This document shows positions 6,803 through 8,247 of a stretch of DNA of 8,247 nucleotides, in pieces (the stretch's first letter is position 1; each line of letters starts with the position of its first letter). Below the pieces are notes generated by a model. That model ran no database searches. It saw nothing but the letters and a program-made list of their open reading frames with translations, and was not told the DNA's origin. The translations under genes and the position numbers were made by a program. The DNA comes from an uncultured Bacilli bacterium (lineage in GTDB: Bacteria > Bacillota_I > Bacilli_A > RF39 > UBA660), in NCBI GenBank assembly GCA_934133015.1, contig CAKPAQ010000031.1, forward strand, positions 1 through 8,247, in the 5' to 3' direction.

Positions 6803-7607
6803 AGTAGCTTTAGACTTAGGATTTATACAAATATATTGGTATTCTATCTGTATTTTGCTTGGTATCTTAGTTGCTGGTACTATCATTATTAGAGAAAGTA
6901 GAAAACAAAATATCAATGAAGATTTTATTGTTAATGTGATTTTTTATACTATTATTTGTGGGATAATAGGTGCCAGATTATATTATGTTGTCTTTAATTT
7001 AGATTATTACTTACAATATCCTCTTGAAATATTAGAAGTATGGAATGGAGGAATGGCTATTCATGGTGGTGTTATCGCTGGCGGTTTATTCATCTATTAT
7101 TATGCTAGAAAATATAAAGTTAATTTCTTTAAATTGTTAGATATATCAGTAGTTGGTTTAATAATAGGACAAGCTATTGGTAGATGGGGAAACTTTTTTA
7201 ACGGAGAAGCCTATGGTGGTATAACTACTTTAGCTCACTTAAAAGAAATGATGGTACCAGATTTTATAATAGATGGTATGTATATTCAAGGTGCCTATCA
7301 TCAACCAACTTTCTTATATGAATCAATTTGGTGCTTAGCTGGTTTTATACTATTACTAATTGTTAGAAGATTTAAATATATCAAAAATGGTCAAGTTACA
7401 GGTGTATATTTAATTTGGTATTCAATTGGAAGATTCTTTATTGAAGGTATGCGAACAGATAGTTTAATGCTTGGATCATTAAAAATGGCCCAATTAGTAT
7501 CTATAGTAGGAATAGTATTGGGTATATTTATAATAATTTATTGTCGAAAAGGAACAAGGTTTGATAATCTATATAAAACCAAAGAAGAAAAAGAAATATT
7601 ATACTAG
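6795..7607 (+). CDS. lgt: Prolipoprotein diacylglyceryl transferase
   Basis: Lgt transfers a diacylglyceryl group from phosphatidylglycerol to the lipobox cysteine of prolipoproteins, the first step of bacterial lipoprotein maturation in the cytoplasmic membrane. The 270-residue polytopic protein has the usual length and about seven hydrophobic segments. Diagnostic motifs are GARLYYV (59-65), IHGG (89-92, with the catalytically important histidine H90), the Lgt signature GRWGNFFNGEAYG (129-141, R130, N133, E138), QPTFLYES further on, and R213/E217/R220 in the conserved RFFIEGMR segment. ATG 6795 has a full AGGAGG (6779-6784) 10 nt upstream, placed inside the preceding gene. The 8-bp overlap upstream and the 9-bp gap to trxB show that it is an internal operon gene. 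In many Firmicutes hprK precedes lgt; it is absent here. Confidence 0.97.
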   Translation: MSRVALDLGFIQIYWYSICILLGILVAGTIIIRESRKQNINEDFIVNVIFYTIICGIIGARLYYVVFNLDYYLQYPLEILEVWNGGMAIHGGVIAGGLFIYYYARKYKVNFFKLLDISVVGLIIGQAIGRWGNFFNGEAYGGITTLAHLKEMMVPDFIIDGMYIQGAYHQPTFLYESIWCLAGFILLLIVRRFKYIKNGQVTGVYLIWYSIGRFFIEGMRTDSLMLGSLKMAQLVSIVGIVLGIFIIIYCRKGTRFDNLYKTKEEKEILY

Positions 7608-7616
7608 GAGGTACAA

Positions 7617-8247
7617 ATGGATAAGTATAACACTATAATAATAGGTTCCGGTGTAGCCGGAATGACCGCAGCACTATATTTAAAAAGGGCTGGTATAAAC
7701 ACTTTAGTTATCGAAAAAGAATCTCCTGGTGGTCAAATAACTAAAACTTCTAAGATAGATAATTATCCAGGATATATAAGTATTGAGGGTGTAGACTTAG
7801 CTCTTAATATATTTAATCAATTAACTAATATAGGTGTGCCCTACAGTTTTTCAAAAGTAGTTAAAATAGAAAAACAAGAAAATGGTTATCTCGTCACAAC
7901 AACTGATAACAGTTATCTAACTGACAACATTATAATCGCAGTTGGTAGAACTCCACGCAAACTACAAGTACCCAATGAAAAAGAACTTTCTGGTAAAGGT
8001 ATTAGCTGGTGCGCTGTTTGCGACGGACCATTATATAAGAATAAAGATGTATGCGTTATTGGTGGAGGAGCTGCTGCTTTAGAAGAAACAATTTATCTTT
8101 CTAAAATATGTTCTAATGTAACATTAATTCATAGAAGAGACAAGTTTAGAGCTAATAAAGAAACGTTAAATGAAGTAAAATCCTTACCTAATGTAAATAT
8201 CCTAACCAATACAACAATAAAAAGTTTTATATCAACCAATAATAAAT
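7617..8247 (+). CDS. trxB: Thioredoxin reductase, 3' end outside the window
   Basis: TrxB is the FAD-dependent, NADPH-using disulfide reductase that recycles thioredoxin in the cytoplasm. About 210 residues are present of a family norm near 305-320; the reading frame is open to the window edge, so this is a cut by the window and not a broken gene. Landmarks in order are the FAD-binding GSGVAG (10-15), PGGQI, the redox-active CAVCDG (C132 and C135, the same tetrad as I recall for Bacillus TrxB), the NADPH Rossmann motif GGGAAALEE (149-157, versus the commoner GGGDSAxEE), and HRRDKFRA (172-179), whose arginines favour NADPH. The CxxC pair separates it from the related ferredoxin-NADP reductases, which lack it. 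ATG 7617 has AGGAGG (7606-7611), which overlaps the lgt stop codon, 5 nt upstream, indicating tight operon coupling. Confidence 0.95.
   Translation, partial: MDKYNTIIIGSGVAGMTAALYLKRAGINTLVIEKESPGGQITKTSKIDNYPGYISIEGVDLALNIFNQLTNIGVPYSFSKVVKIEKQENGYLVTTTDNSYLTDNIIIAVGRTPRKLQVPNEKELSGKGISWCAVCDGPLYKNKDVCVIGGGAAALEETIYLSKICSNVTLIHRRDKFRANKETLNEVKSLPNVNILTNTTIKSFISTNNK

Noticed and set aside
1..8247. Mobile elements, CRISPR array, tRNA/rRNA genes, toxin-antitoxin or defence system.
   Set aside because: No transposase, integrase, regularly spaced repeats or RNA-gene signature is visible; nearly all the DNA is explained by the seven genes.

Overview
The window reads as a chromosomal housekeeping segment from a low-GC Gram-positive bacterium, most likely a member of the Bacilli / Erysipelotrichia / RF39-like or Mycoplasmatota-related group. 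The evidence is very AT-rich DNA, all seven genes on one strand, short gaps, AGGAGG-type ribosome binding sites, Firmicutes-type UvrA, UvrB and TrxB sequences, and a uvrB/uvrA ... lgt ... trxB neighbourhood resembling that of Bacillus subtilis. Tryptophan is encoded by TGG, no reading frame needs TGA read as tryptophan, and all six visible stop codons are TAA or TAG, so the standard bacterial code fits.

Layout: (1) 1-116 is upstream DNA with a good promoter. (2) uvrB (117-2072) is followed 14 bp later by a radical SAM/SPASM protein of unknown substrate (2087-2932), probably one transcript. (3) A small unrecognised gene ends at 3414. It has its own internal-looking promoter and is closed by a clear Rho-independent terminator; its start is more likely GTG 3076 than the longest-frame ATG 2965. 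(4) 3460-3531 carries two tandem promoters, and a LexA-box-like inverted repeat lies inside the spacer of the first. (5) A four-gene operon follows: uvrA (3556-6363), a four-helix YvlD-like 'phage holin superfamily IV' membrane protein (6392-6802), lgt (6795-7607) and the 5' two thirds of trxB (7617 to the window end).

UvrA and UvrB are partners in nucleotide excision repair: UvrA finds the lesion and loads UvrB, and UvrC (not in this window) then cuts. Lgt adds diacylglyceryl to prolipoproteins at the membrane, and TrxB recycles thioredoxin. The two halves of the window are separated by a terminator and new promoters, so uvrA can be regulated apart from uvrB.

No mobile element, CRISPR array, RNA gene or defence system is visible. 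The less ordinary points are the uvrB-linked SPASM enzyme, the unknown small gene with its own promoter and terminator, the possible SOS operator at uvrA, and the absence of hprK from its usual place beside lgt.
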